From Longimicrobium sp. (lineage in GTDB: Bacteria; Gemmatimonadota; Gemmatimonadetes; Longimicrobiales; Longimicrobiaceae): DNA of 64,000 nt. Of the stretch, positions 25,409 to 33,575 are shown in pieces. The stretch lies in the NCBI GenBank assembly GCA_036387335.1, contig DASVTZ010000014.1, positions 1 through 64,000 of the forward strand. The letters run 5' to 3'. Every line of letters begins with the position of its first letter. Position 1 is the stretch's first letter. The position numbers were made by a program, and so were the translations under genes. Under the pieces are notes generated by a model. That model searched no databases. It was not told the origin of the DNA and saw only the letters and a program-made list of their open reading frames with translations.

Positions 25409-26497
25409 ATGGAACAGCCCCGCCTCAACCTCCTCCTCCGCACCCTCATCGACCACAAGGGCTCCGACCTCCACCTTTCTCCCGGAATCGAGCCGCGCAT
25501 CCGGGTGGACGGCGAGATGATCCCCCTGCAGATGACGGCGCTGACGGGCGACCACATCCAGGCCGTGGTGCAGGAGGTGATGGACGCACCGCTGCGCGAG
25601 CGCTGGCGCGACACGGAGGACCTCGACTTCGCCTATGAATCGCCGGACCTGGGGCGCTTTCGGGTGAACGTGTACACGGGCCGGCGCGGGGTCGGGGCCG
25701 TGCTCCGCGTGATCCCGGCCGTCATCCCGAGCGCGCAGGACCTCCGCCTTCCCCCGGCCATCACGGCGCTGGCGCGCATCCCCAACGGCTTGGTGCTGGT
25801 GACGGGCCCCACCGGGTCGGGCAAGTCGACCACGCTGGCCGCGCTGGTGGACCTCATCAACCGGCAGCGCGCGGGGCACATCATCACCATCGAAGACCCG
25901 GTCGAGTTCACGCACGAGAGCCGCACCTCCATCGTCACGCACCGCGAGGTGGGGCGTGACGTCCCCTCCTTTCCACGCGCGCTGCGGGCGGCGCTCCGCG
26001 AGGACCCGGACGTGGTGGTGGTGGGCGAGATCCGCGACGTGGAGACGATGCAGCTCGCCCTTTCCGCCGCGGAGACGGGGCACCTGGTATTCGGGACGCT
26101 GCACACCAGCAGCGCCACCAAGACGGCCAACCGCGTGGTCGACATGATGCCACCCGAGCGGCAGCAGCAGGTGCGCACCCAGTTCGCGGACGTGCTGCGC
26201 GCCATCGTCACGCAGCGCCTGGTGAGGAAGCGCGGCGGCGGCCGGCTGGGCGCCTACGAGATCCTCCTCAACACCACGCCCGTGCAGAACAACATCAAGG
26301 AGAACAAGCCATCGCTCATCGAGGGCGCGATGAACGACAGGGCCAGCGGAATGCAGACCCTGGAGCGCGCGCTTGCCCTGATGGTGGTGCAGGGGTGGGT
26401 GGAGGAGGACGAGGCGATGGCCGCCGCCAACAGCCCCGAGAGCCTGCGCACCGAGATCGGCTCCCTGCGCGTTCCAGACCGAGCCCGGCCCTGGTGA
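25409..26497 (+). CDS. pilT: PilT/PilU-type pilus retraction ATPase
   Basis: A 362-residue hexameric secretion-family ATPase. It has the N-terminal PilT domain (DLHLSPGIEPRIRVDG), Walker A GPTGSGKST at residues 133-141, the Asp box (IITIEDPVEF), Walker B (DPDVVVVGEIRD) and the His box (TGHLVFGTLHT). PilT retracts type IV pili by disassembling the fibre. The C-terminus lacks the usual AIRNLIRE motif; it has IKENKPSLIEGAMNDRA instead, which is typical of PilT/PilU relatives. The ATG at 25409 is the start of homology. No pilB, pilC or pilM-Q genes are in the window, so the pilus machinery is elsewhere. Confidence 0.88.
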   Translation: MEQPRLNLLLRTLIDHKGSDLHLSPGIEPRIRVDGEMIPLQMTALTGDHIQAVVQEVMDAPLRERWRDTEDLDFAYESPDLGRFRVNVYTGRRGVGAVLRVIPAVIPSAQDLRLPPAITALARIPNGLVLVTGPTGSGKSTTLAALVDLINRQRAGHIITIEDPVEFTHESRTSIVTHREVGRDVPSFPRALRAALREDPDVVVVGEIRDVETMQLALSAAETGHLVFGTLHTSSATKTANRVVDMMPPERQQQVRTQFADVLRAIVTQRLVRKRGGGRLGAYEILLNTTPVQNNIKENKPSLIEGAMNDRASGMQTLERALALMVVQGWVEEDEAMAAANSPESLRTEIGSLRVPDRARPW

Positions 26498-26506
26498 AGA
26501 AAGCCA

Positions 26507-26590
26507 TCACACGGAGAACACGGAGGGAACCACAGAGCCGCGGAGACCCCTCCTGTTCCTCTCTTCTTGCCCTCTGTGGCTCTGTGTGAG
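26507..26590. repeat. inverted repeat of the CACAGAG family (family C)
   Basis: The left arm TCACACGGAGAACACGGAGG and the right arm CCTCTGTGGCTCTGTGTGAG are imperfect complements separated by about 40 bases. It starts ten bases after the pilT stop codon and so may also serve as its terminator. Confidence 0.6.
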
Positions 26591-26774
26591 ACGTGGTTCT
26601 GGATGCCTCCGCATTGACGAGGCAAAGGGGTTGATCATCGGGTGTTTATTGGTTAAGTTGTACTCCTGCAAACAGTTAAGACGGTTCGCCGGGTGGGTTG
26701 CGGCGCTCCCATGGATTCGCTTCCCGGCGCCGGCCGCACAGTGCGGGCGCCCCGAAACGCGAGATAGATCGGAC

Positions 26775-27608
26775 ATGAACTCGAACCTCCAGGCACTCGG
26801 GGCCGCCGCCATCATCTTCGGCGTCGCCGCATCGCTTCCGAACGATACAAAGAGCGCCGCCCCGCCGGCCGAGCACGCGCAGCCGCCGGTCGCCGCCGCC
26901 GCGTTCCGGCCTGCCGCCCAGGCCGTGCTGAGCGGGGTGGGGATCGAGAAGCCCGCGCCCGTGGAAGAGCTGTCCGAGGCGGAGACCGCGCTGGCAGCGC
27001 TTGCCGGCGACGTCCGCAAGCAGAGCCATCCGGACGCGCTGCGCCTGGCCTTCGAGGCCTACTACAACTACAAGGCGGAGCATCCGAACGAGGTCCGCAA
27101 GCCGTACCTGTACTTCGTGGATTACGGGCTGGACAGCCGCACCAAGCGCGGCTACGTCTTCGACATGGAGGCGCTGCGGGTGGTGGACGGACCGTTCGCC
27201 GTGGCGCACGGCCGCGGGTCCGGCGCCAAGTACGGCGTCCCCACGAAGTTCACGAACCGTGAGGGGAGCGCCACCTCTTCGCTGGGCCTGTTCAAGGCGC
27301 GCGAGGTCTACGCCTTCACCGGGCACGCGAGCGGCCAGGTGTACCGTTCGGTCGGACTGCGCCTGGACGGGGTCTCCGGCCGCTTCAACAGCGCCGCCCG
27401 CCAGCGCCGTGTCGTGGTGCACGGCGCGCCATACGTGAGCGAGAGCGAGGCCGGCCGCAGCGAAGGGTGCCCCGCGATGGACCCGGCGCGCGCCCAGAAG
27501 CTGATCCCCAGGATCGGCAACGGCGGGATGGTCTTCCTCTTCTCGCCGCTCGACAAGACGTGGCTGAAGAGCGACCCGTGGGTGCACCGGGATGCGCTGA
27601 ACGGATGA
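26775..27608 (+). CDS. murein L,D-transpeptidase catalytic-domain protein (YkuD_2 type)
   Basis: A 277-residue protein. After a short hydrophobic N-terminus and an Ala/Pro-rich spacer comes a YkuD_2 domain: YLYFVDYGLDSRTKRGYVFD, HGRGSGAKYG, and the catalytic region RVVVHGAPYVSE with a His followed by SEGCPAMD with the nucleophilic Cys. This family is found in the periplasm and is thought to form 3-3 peptidoglycan cross-links or attach proteins. The ATG at 26775 is preceded by an AT-richer leader. A strong terminator follows at 27616. Not in an operon with the PilT gene, as judged from the inverted repeat between them. Confidence 0.82.
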   Translation: MNSNLQALGAAAIIFGVAASLPNDTKSAAPPAEHAQPPVAAAAFRPAAQAVLSGVGIEKPAPVEELSEAETALAALAGDVRKQSHPDALRLAFEAYYNYKAEHPNEVRKPYLYFVDYGLDSRTKRGYVFDMEALRVVDGPFAVAHGRGSGAKYGVPTKFTNREGSATSSLGLFKAREVYAFTGHASGQVYRSVGLRLDGVSGRFNSAARQRRVVVHGAPYVSESEAGRSEGCPAMDPARAQKLIPRIGNGGMVFLFSPLDKTWLKSDPWVHRDALNG

Positions 27609-27615
27609 TGCTGGT

Positions 27616-27652
27616 GGCGGCTCCGCGCGTGCAAAAGCGTGGAGCCGCTTTG
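27616..27652 (+). terminator. rho-independent terminator
   Basis: GCGGCTCCGCGC pairs with GCGTGGAGCCGC across an eight-base loop, then TTTGA. It lies eight bases after the L,D-transpeptidase stop. Confidence 0.75.
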
Positions 27653-27836
27653 ACATCTTCCCGGGAAAGCAGCAATACCGGACCGGGGGTGTGACACGAA
27701 GCGAAGATGTATCGCCCGTGTCACAAGCAGGGCAGTTAAACTGGACATCGCTGGCAGCATGTTTGCGCGGATCGTATGTTTACCTCCCTCGCGTGCTGCC
27801 TCCCTACGCCGCGCCCCCCTGAAAGGCGATTTCCGC

Positions 27837-29735
27837 ATGGCTCTTGGTGAGATTCGCGAGTTCCTAGATGCGCATACGCCCCGCCTGCGGTCGCTCGAAG
27901 ACCGCACGCGGCGCGAATCCACCACCTCGGACCGAAGCGCCACCCGTGAGGCGCTCATGGAGCTCAGCCTCGCGCTGGAAGAGCTGCGCGTGTCCGAGGA
28001 GGAGCTGCGCGTGCAGAGCGACATGCTCAGCGCCGTGCAGCATGCGCTGGAGACGGAGCGTGCGCGCTACCTGGGCTTCTTCACCCACCTGCCCGACCCG
28101 TGCCTGGTGACCGACGCGGCCGGCGTGGTGCGCGAGGCGAACCGCGCCGCAGGCGAGCTCCTGGGTGCGCGTCCGGAAGCCCTGGCCGGAAAGCCGCTCG
28201 CCGTGTTCGTGGGCGAAGAGGACCGGCGCGACTTCCGCAACCGCATCCTGGAAGGGCTTCCGCAGGACGAGACGGCGGAGTGGGAGGTCAGCCTGCGCCC
28301 GCGCGGCGCCCTTCCCCTGCGCGTGAAGGCGCGGGTGAGTGTGATGCGCGAGGCGCAGGGCCGCGCCGCTCTGATCTGGGTCTTCCGCGGCCTGGCGGAT
28401 TCGCTGGACTCCGCGCGCGACGAGACGACGCTGCTGGAGGCGATGCTGGACGCCCTGGCCACGCCGGCCTGCGCGCTGGACCTGGACGGCACCCTCCTTC
28501 GCTGGAACCGCGCCGCGACCGACGCGCTGGGCTGGGAACCGGAGACGGTGGGCGAAGCCTGCCCCGTGCGCTTCCCCGGCGAGGAGGCGGGGGGCGATGC
28601 CCTTCTGCGCACCCGCGAGCGGCTGGACGGCGTGCCGGCGGAGGTGACGCGCGGCAACGGGCAGACCGTGCGCCTGCGCGCCTCCGTTGCGCCGCTCCTG
28701 GCCGGAGATGCGCGGCGCGGGACGCTCCTCACCTTCGCCGCCGAGACGCCCGAGGCGCGCACCAGCGAGCGCGACGACGCGGAGTCCATCCTCCAGCAGT
28801 GCCGCTCCGCCCTGGCGGGTGAGGCCGCGACCGGCACCGTGTACGAGCGGCTCCGCACTTGGATCGCGTCTGGGCTGCACCTGGGCCACCTGCGCCCGGG
28901 GAGCCGCCTCCCCAGCATCCGCCAGGTGGCGGACGCGGCTGGGGCCGAGCACCGCGCCGTCGCCGCCGCCTATCGCGCCCTCGCCGCAGAGGGGCTGGTG
29001 GAGGTCCGCAACCGGCAGGGCGCATTCGTGGCAGGCGCGTGGGAGCCCGCGGCGCCGCCGCTGGGCGAGACGGCCGATTGGCTGGCCGGCGTGCTGGAGG
29101 GCGCCTCGGGGCTGCGCATCCGCATCCCGCAGCTCGCCGACGTGGTGGGCCGCTGGACGACCTCCACCCGCGTGCGCTGCGCCTGCATGGAGTCGGTTGA
29201 GGACGAGCGCGCCGCGCTCGTGGCGGAGATGGCGGGGCAGTGGGGGATGGAGGCCATCCCGGTGGCGCCGGGCTCCTTCCGTGCCGATGGCCGCGGGGCT
29301 CCGGAGGCGCTGCATGGCGTGGAGCTGATCGTCACCACCGCCTTCCACGCCACCGAGGCGCACGCCGCCGGCCGCGCGCTGGGGATCCCGGTGCTGGTGC
29401 TGGCCGCCGGCCCAGAGATGGTGCAGGCGGCGGAGGAGCGGCTGGCCGAGGGTCCGCTCACCGCCGTGGTAGCCGATGCGGGGTACGCGGCCCGTCTCCG
29501 CTTCCTTCGCGGCTCCGAGCGCCTACGCGTGGTGCTGGCCGACGATGCGGCCGCGATCGCGTCGCTCACCCCGTCCGAGAGTGTGCTGCTGACGCCCGCC
29601 GCGCGGCAGAAGCTGGGAAGCGACTCCCCGCGGATGCTGGTGCCGCTCCCGTCGTTCGTCTCCCGCACGCCGGCGCGCACCATCGCGGCGCTCCTGATCC
29701 AGCACAACATCGCGCCCGCCCGCCGCCGGGGGTGA
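27837..29735 (+). CDS. PAS-domain regulator fused to a GntR-type winged helix
   Basis: A 632-residue protein. Residues about 1-80 are a coiled coil (LELSLALEELRVSEEELRVQ is the core). Two PAS domains follow (YLGFFTHLPDPCLVTDAAG, and a second around LDALATPACALDLDG). A GntR-type winged helix is at about residues 330-400: YERLRTWIASGLHLGHLRPG, SRLPSIRQVADAAGA and VEVRNRQGAFVAG. The last 200 residues form an alpha/beta domain that resembles a periplasmic-binding fold (VRCACMESVEDE, LIVTTAFHATEAHAAGRALG) and probably binds a ligand. There is no kinase or receiver, so it is likely a one-component transcription factor. Start ATG 27837 follows GAAAGG. The PAS plus GntR order is unusual. Confidence 0.78.
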   Translation: MALGEIREFLDAHTPRLRSLEDRTRRESTTSDRSATREALMELSLALEELRVSEEELRVQSDMLSAVQHALETERARYLGFFTHLPDPCLVTDAAGVVREANRAAGELLGARPEALAGKPLAVFVGEEDRRDFRNRILEGLPQDETAEWEVSLRPRGALPLRVKARVSVMREAQGRAALIWVFRGLADSLDSARDETTLLEAMLDALATPACALDLDGTLLRWNRAATDALGWEPETVGEACPVRFPGEEAGGDALLRTRERLDGVPAEVTRGNGQTVRLRASVAPLLAGDARRGTLLTFAAETPEARTSERDDAESILQQCRSALAGEAATGTVYERLRTWIASGLHLGHLRPGSRLPSIRQVADAAGAEHRAVAAAYRALAAEGLVEVRNRQGAFVAGAWEPAAPPLGETADWLAGVLEGASGLRIRIPQLADVVGRWTTSTRVRCACMESVEDERAALVAEMAGQWGMEAIPVAPGSFRADGRGAPEALHGVELIVTTAFHATEAHAAGRALGIPVLVLAAGPEMVQAAEERLAEGPLTAVVADAGYAARLRFLRGSERLRVVLADDAAAIASLTPSESVLLTPAARQKLGSDSPRMLVPLPSFVSRTPARTIAALLIQHNIAPARRRG

Positions 29736-29758
29736 CACCCTGGCCGCTGGTCTGAACG

Positions 29759-29809
29759 CAACGGAGGCGAGGGACCCGCGGCATCCGGGGTTCCTCGCCT
29801 CCGTTCTTT
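29759..29809 (+). terminator. rho-independent terminator
   Basis: A long stem: ACGGAGGCGAGG at 29761 pairs with CCTCGCCTCCGT at about 29793, then TCTTTG. It follows the PAS-GntR gene by 24 bases. Confidence 0.8.
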
Positions 29810-29886
29810 GCGAAGCATCCATGCGGGCGGCGGCTGACGTATTGCTCTCATGGACGGCGGTGATTGTGAAACGCCGGCGTCTAAAA

Positions 29887-30010
29887 CCGGGGGATGAATC
29901 CCCCGGCTGGAACCACGCGAAGCCGGCTGAAGCCGGCTCGTGAAACGCGATATTCGACGGGGAGTCCGCGCAGGCGGACTTTGTGCTGTTGTTGCAGCGA
30001 GTTCACTCGC
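29887..30010. repeat. cluster of short palindromes (repeat family A)
   Basis: Four palindromic units in a row: CCGGGGGATGAATCCCCCGG (29887-29906), AGCCGGCTGAAGCCGGCT (29921-29938), GTCCGCGCAGGCGGAC (29964-29979) and GCGAGTTCACTCGC (29997-30010). The last two, with a spacer containing TTTGTGCTGTTGTTGC, recur in inverted order at 37865-37911 and 44084-44130. The cluster ends just before the esterase start codon. Confidence 0.8.
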
Positions 30011-30029
30011 CAGAACCTCTTCACCGCGA

Positions 30030-30908
30030 ATGCGCCGAAGCTCCGCCCTCCTCCCCGCAATGGCCGCGATCACCGCGCTGGCCACCGCTGGCTGCTCGCC
30101 GAGGCGGGCGGCGGAGTCGCTGCTGCTGGGGAGCCACTTCGTACGCACCGAGGGCGTGGCGTATGGGCCGGAAGCGCGGCACCGGCTGGACGTGTACCGG
30201 CCGAAGGCGGTGCGTGCATCCGCGCCGGTATTGGTGTTCCTCCACGGCGGGCGCTGGAACAGCGGGTCGCGCGGGGACTACCGTCTCCTGGGTGACGCCC
30301 TCACGCGGCGGGGGTGGGTGGCGGTCGTCCCCGATTACCGGCTCGCGCCCGCGGTCCGCTTCCCGGCGTGGGTGGAAGACGGGGCGCGTGCCGTCCGCTG
30401 GGCCCGCGACAATGCCGCGCGCTTCGGGGGAGACAGCACCCGCATCTTCGTGGTGGGGCACTCCGCGGGCGGCCACAGCGCCGCGCTCCTGGCGCTCGAC
30501 GAGCACTTCCTGCGCGACGCCGGGGTTCCCGCGGGGGCGGTGCGGGGCTTCGTCTCGCTCGCCGGGCCCGTCGACACCACCTGGACCGACCCGGACGTGC
30601 AGGCGCTGATGGGCCCGCGCGAGGGCTGGCCCGCCACCTATCCCGCCACCCACGTCGACGGCACCGAACCCCCGCTCCTCCTTCTCCACGGCGGCGGCGA
30701 CCGCACCGTGGCGGTGGAGAACTCCGTGCGGTTGGCCGCGCGCATCCGGAATCGTGGGGGGTGCGCGCGCTCGATCGTGTACCCGGGCGTGGGACACGTG
30801 AAGATCGTGGTCGCGCTCTCCGCGCCCCGCCTGCGGATCGCGCCGGTGCTGGACGACGTCGACGCCTTCGTGCGCGACCCGCGCCGCGGCTGCACCGCGG
30901 CAAGGTAG
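30030..30908 (+). CDS. alpha/beta hydrolase (esterase), probably exported
   Basis: A 292-residue protein with a signal-like N-terminus ending in a Cys (ALATAGC), a weak lipobox. The hydrolase domain has the oxyanion motif FLHGGRW, the nucleophile elbow GHSAGG, the Asp in HGGGDRTVAVE and the catalytic His in YPGVGHVK. It resembles the BD-FAE/HSL-type carboxylesterases. The ATG at 30030 lies 20 bases after the palindrome cluster; an in-frame ATG at 29940 would translate through the repeats and is unlikely. A strong terminator follows. Confidence 0.83.
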   Translation: MRRSSALLPAMAAITALATAGCSPRRAAESLLLGSHFVRTEGVAYGPEARHRLDVYRPKAVRASAPVLVFLHGGRWNSGSRGDYRLLGDALTRRGWVAVVPDYRLAPAVRFPAWVEDGARAVRWARDNAARFGGDSTRIFVVGHSAGGHSAALLALDEHFLRDAGVPAGAVRGFVSLAGPVDTTWTDPDVQALMGPREGWPATYPATHVDGTEPPLLLLHGGGDRTVAVENSVRLAARIRNRGGCARSIVYPGVGHVKIVVALSAPRLRIAPVLDDVDAFVRDPRRGCTAAR

Positions 30909-30936
30909 AGTCTGCTCAGGCGGAGTTCACAGACGG

Positions 30937-30974
30937 AAAGAGGCCCGGGAACCGTTGCGGTCCCCGGGCCTCTT
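30937..30974. terminator. bidirectional terminator between convergent genes
   Basis: AAAGAGGCCCGGGAACC pairs with GGTCCCCGGGCCTCTTT around a GTTGC loop. The T run on one strand and the A run on the other suit termination from both the esterase and the AraC-type gene. Confidence 0.85.
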
Positions 30975-30986
30975 TACGTGCGACGA

Positions 30987-31937
30987 TCAGGAAGCGGCCG
31001 GGCGGGCGGCGCGCTTGCGGGGAGCGCCGCGGCGGCCCCGGGTCCCACGCTCGCCACGTGCGGTGGCCGCGGCACGCTCGGCCTGGAGCGCGGCGCGAGC
31101 CTCCGCGCGGGCTGCCTTGCGGCGCGCCCGGCCATGCTCACGCGTCTCCTCCAGCTCCTTCAGGAACATCTCGGATGCGGTCGCGAAAGCGCCGCGCTTC
31201 CGCAGCTCGGTCAGCAGCACGCCGGTGAACTCCTGCACCGCGCGCCGCAGCGAGCTGTCCGACGCGTAGCCGCAGGTGTACGCCACCGAGAGCACCGTCT
31301 GCGCCTGGTCGTCCAGGAGCTCGCAGGCCAGCAGCACGCGCATCCATGCAAGGATGCGGCGTGGGGGCGGCAGGTCCGCCTGCTCGGCCCATCGAAGCAG
31401 CGTCCGCTCGGAGAGCCGGAGCGCCGCGGCCAGGTCGCGCCCGTGCCCGCCCTCGGCCACCACCTCGGCGGCAGCCATCAGCAGGGCGCGCGCGCGTCCG
31501 GAAAGGTTCGCCGGCAGGGAGCGCTCCAGCAGGCTCTGCAGCGGCCGCCCCTGCGCCGCGCGCAGCCGCCGGGTGATCGCCTCCAGCGTGTCTTCCTCGT
31601 CCAGCGCGATGATCTCCTTCACCCCCCACTCGCCCAGCGTGCGCAGGTCGCGCATCCGCCCGCGCTGCACCTCGAGGGCGGCGATCACCGTCGCGGTGGG
31701 GAACTCCCACAGCAGCGAGCGCAGCTCCGGCGCCAGCTCCGCCTCGGAGCCGTAGGTGCGCCGGTACGGGTCCACCACCACCAGCGCGGCCGGCGGCGAC
31801 TCCTGCAGGGTCGTGCGCAGCACGTCCCAGTCGGAGACGAACTGGGTCTGGAAGCGCTGGCTGCCGATGCGCCGCATCCGCTCCTTGAACACGGAATCCG
31901 GATGCATCACGATCAGCGGCCGAAGAATGGGTTGCAT
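30987..31937 (-). CDS. AraC-type transcription regulator with receiver-like N-terminus (paralogue 1)
   Basis: A 316-residue protein. Residues about 1-125 follow the alternating beta-alpha order of a response-regulator receiver (LIVMHPDSVFKERM, ALVVVDPYR with an Asp at the phosphorylation position, TVIAALEV), but the acidic pocket and the conserved Lys are not clear, so it is probably a pseudo-receiver. Residues about 150-260 contain an AraC-type double helix-turn-helix (LAAALRLSERTLLRWAEQ and CGYASDSSLRRAVQEFTG). The last 60 residues are an Arg/Ala-rich basic tail. The ATG follows GAGGCAGC. The next gene upstream on the same strand is a paralogue. Confidence 0.75.
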   Translation of the reverse strand: MQPILRPLIVMHPDSVFKERMRRIGSQRFQTQFVSDWDVLRTTLQESPPAALVVVDPYRRTYGSEAELAPELRSLLWEFPTATVIAALEVQRGRMRDLRTLGEWGVKEIIALDEEDTLEAITRRLRAAQGRPLQSLLERSLPANLSGRARALLMAAAEVVAEGGHGRDLAAALRLSERTLLRWAEQADLPPPRRILAWMRVLLACELLDDQAQTVLSVAYTCGYASDSSLRRAVQEFTGVLLTELRKRGAFATASEMFLKELEETREHGRARRKAARAEARAALQAERAAATARGERGTRGRRGAPRKRAARPAAS

Positions 31938-32117
31938 GCTGCCTCAGCTCGGCTGGATGAACGTACTCGTGTCGGATCGCGTCATACGTAGAACACACAT
32001 CAAGCTACCGCGTCGATCACGACTTGTCCAGCGTTTCCGCCAAACCTCCGGTGATTGAACCGATTCGCGGCCATACCTAGTTAACGTGTGTTGCGAGTTG
32101 GGTGGACGGAACACAGT

Positions 32118-32170
32118 GCCCCTCCCCGCAGTTTGAGGGAGGGGCAGCGAGGAACAAGCGCGGTGGGGCC
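32118..32170. repeat. C-rich hairpin element (repeat family D)
   Basis: GCCCCTCCC ... GGGAGGGGC forms a hairpin at 32118-32145, followed by GCGAGG-AACAAGCGCGGTGGGGCC. The same hairpin-plus-tail pattern is at 61050-61110 and, more diverged, at 9064-9150. It is located just downstream of the paralogue 2 stop codon. Confidence 0.5.
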
Positions 32171-32174
32171 CGCG

Positions 32175-33074
32175 CTACTTCGTCGCCTCGCGCCGCGCGG
32201 CCTCCGCGGCGGCGCGGGCGCGGCGGTCGGTGGCGGCGCGGCCGCGGCCCGTGACGATGCTTTCCGGCCCCAACTCCTTGAACTCCGCCAATTCCCGGAT
32301 GAAGGCGTGCGTCGCGCGCTCGAACGCCCCCTCGCGCCTCAGGTGTGTGGGGATGGTGCCGAGGAAGTCCTGCATCGCGCGCCGCAGGCTGCTGTCCGAC
32401 GCGTAGCCGCACGCGCACGCCACGCTGAACACGGTGCGCCCCGGGTCGTCGAGCAGCGACGAAGCCAGCAGGATGCGCATCCAGGCCAGGATCCGGCGCG
32501 GCGGGGGGAGGCGAGAGCGCTCTGCCCAGCGCAGCACGGTGCGCTGGGAAAGGTGGAGCGCGCGCGCCAGGTCGCGCCCCTTCCCGCCCATCGACACCAC
32601 CTCGGCGGCCGTCATCAGCAGGGTACGCGACTGGCCAGACACGGTGGCGGGAAGCGAGCGCGCAAGCAGGTTCTGCAGCGGGCGGCCCTGCGCCAGCTGT
32701 AGCCGTCGCAGCATCCCCTCGCCGGTATCGTCCTCGTAGATGGAGATGACGTCCGCCACTCCCCACTCGCCCAGCGTGCGGAGGTCGTGCGAGCAGCCGG
32801 CGCGCACGTCAATCGCGGCCACCACGGTGATGGAGGGGAACTCCCAAAGGAAACCGCGCAGCTCCGGAGTCACCTTCCAGAGGCCGCGCGCGTTCTTGCG
32901 GTAGGGGTCCAGCACCAGGAGGGTGGAAGGCGGCGCCTGGGCGGCTGCCGCGCGAAGCTCGGGCCACGTGGAGACCGATTGGCAACGGAACACCTTTGCA
33001 CTAATCGATTGAACACGTTCCCGGAATGCACCATTTGGGTGCATGATGAGCAGTGTGCGGCGCGGCGGGGGCAT
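32175..33074 (-). CDS. AraC-type transcription regulator with receiver-like N-terminus (paralogue 2)
   Basis: A 299-residue protein with the same architecture as the gene at 30987-31937 and clear identity along its length (LIMHPNGAFRERV, LLVLDPYRKN, LRTLGEWGVADVI, RRILAWMRILLA, CGYASDSSLRRAMQDFLG). The receiver-like part again keeps the Asp-Pro-Tyr at the phosphosite position. The ATG at 33074 is chosen because homology to the paralogue starts there; no Shine-Dalgarno is obvious. It is divergent from a small lipoprotein gene 133 bases away, which it may control. Confidence 0.75.
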   Translation of the reverse strand: MPPPRRTLLIMHPNGAFRERVQSISAKVFRCQSVSTWPELRAAAAQAPPSTLLVLDPYRKNARGLWKVTPELRGFLWEFPSITVVAAIDVRAGCSHDLRTLGEWGVADVISIYEDDTGEGMLRRLQLAQGRPLQNLLARSLPATVSGQSRTLLMTAAEVVSMGGKGRDLARALHLSQRTVLRWAERSRLPPPRRILAWMRILLASSLLDDPGRTVFSVACACGYASDSSLRRAMQDFLGTIPTHLRREGAFERATHAFIRELAEFKELGPESIVTGRGRAATDRRARAAAEAARREATK

Positions 33075-33207
33075 GACGTGTCCGGAATTAACTGGAGCCA
33101 GACGAAAGAAGAATGGGCAGTCGGGCGGCCGTACGCACAAATATACTGTGCCTCACGTGGCCACCGCGCCCTGCCCGTACCAACTCCCTGCACATTGGAA
33201 CCTCAGT

Positions 33208-33498
33208 ATGAAGACCGCCCGCATCCTTCTCGCCGTTATCTCCCTGGCCGCTCTGGCCGCCTGCGGAAACGAATCCATCACCGGCTCCCCGGCGCCCGGG
33301 GCCGTGCGCCACGACACTGCGCCCGCCACGGTCAACGACGACACCACTGGGGACTCGGGCGCTGACGCCATCACGGAAGACACGCCGCCGCCGCCCTGTG
33401 CCGGTACGATCGTAATCACCACCGACGCCAGCGGCAACATCACCTACACGTGCGTGACCACGCCTCCGCGAGGCGGGCAGTACGGCTCGGGGGGCTGA
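33208..33498 (+). CDS. small lipoprotein, unknown function
   Basis: A 96-residue protein with a clear lipoprotein signal (ILLAVISLAALAACGNES, lipobox LAAC). The mature part is Thr/Asp/Pro-rich and low-complexity, with two Cys (PPPPCAGTIVITT and ITYTCVTTP) that could form a disulfide, and a Gly/Arg-rich end. No family is recognised. It is divergent from AraC paralogue 2. A very strong terminator follows. Confidence 0.7.
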   Translation: MKTARILLAVISLAALAACGNESITGSPAPGAVRHDTAPATVNDDTTGDSGADAITEDTPPPPCAGTIVITTDASGNITYTCVTTPPRGGQYGSGG

Positions 33499-33514
33499 GC
33501 CCCGCCATAGTCGT

Positions 33515-33568
33515 CAAAAAAAGAGGAACGGGCGGCGGGGGCGAACCCCGCCGCCCGTTCCTCTTTTT
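33515..33568. terminator. strong bidirectional terminator
   Basis: AAAAAGAGGAACGGGCGGCG pairs with CGCCGCCCGTTCCTCTTTTT in a stem of over 20 bp flanked by A and T runs. It separates the small lipoprotein gene from the convergent gene at 33576. Confidence 0.93.
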
Positions 33569-33575
33569 GCGCTTA

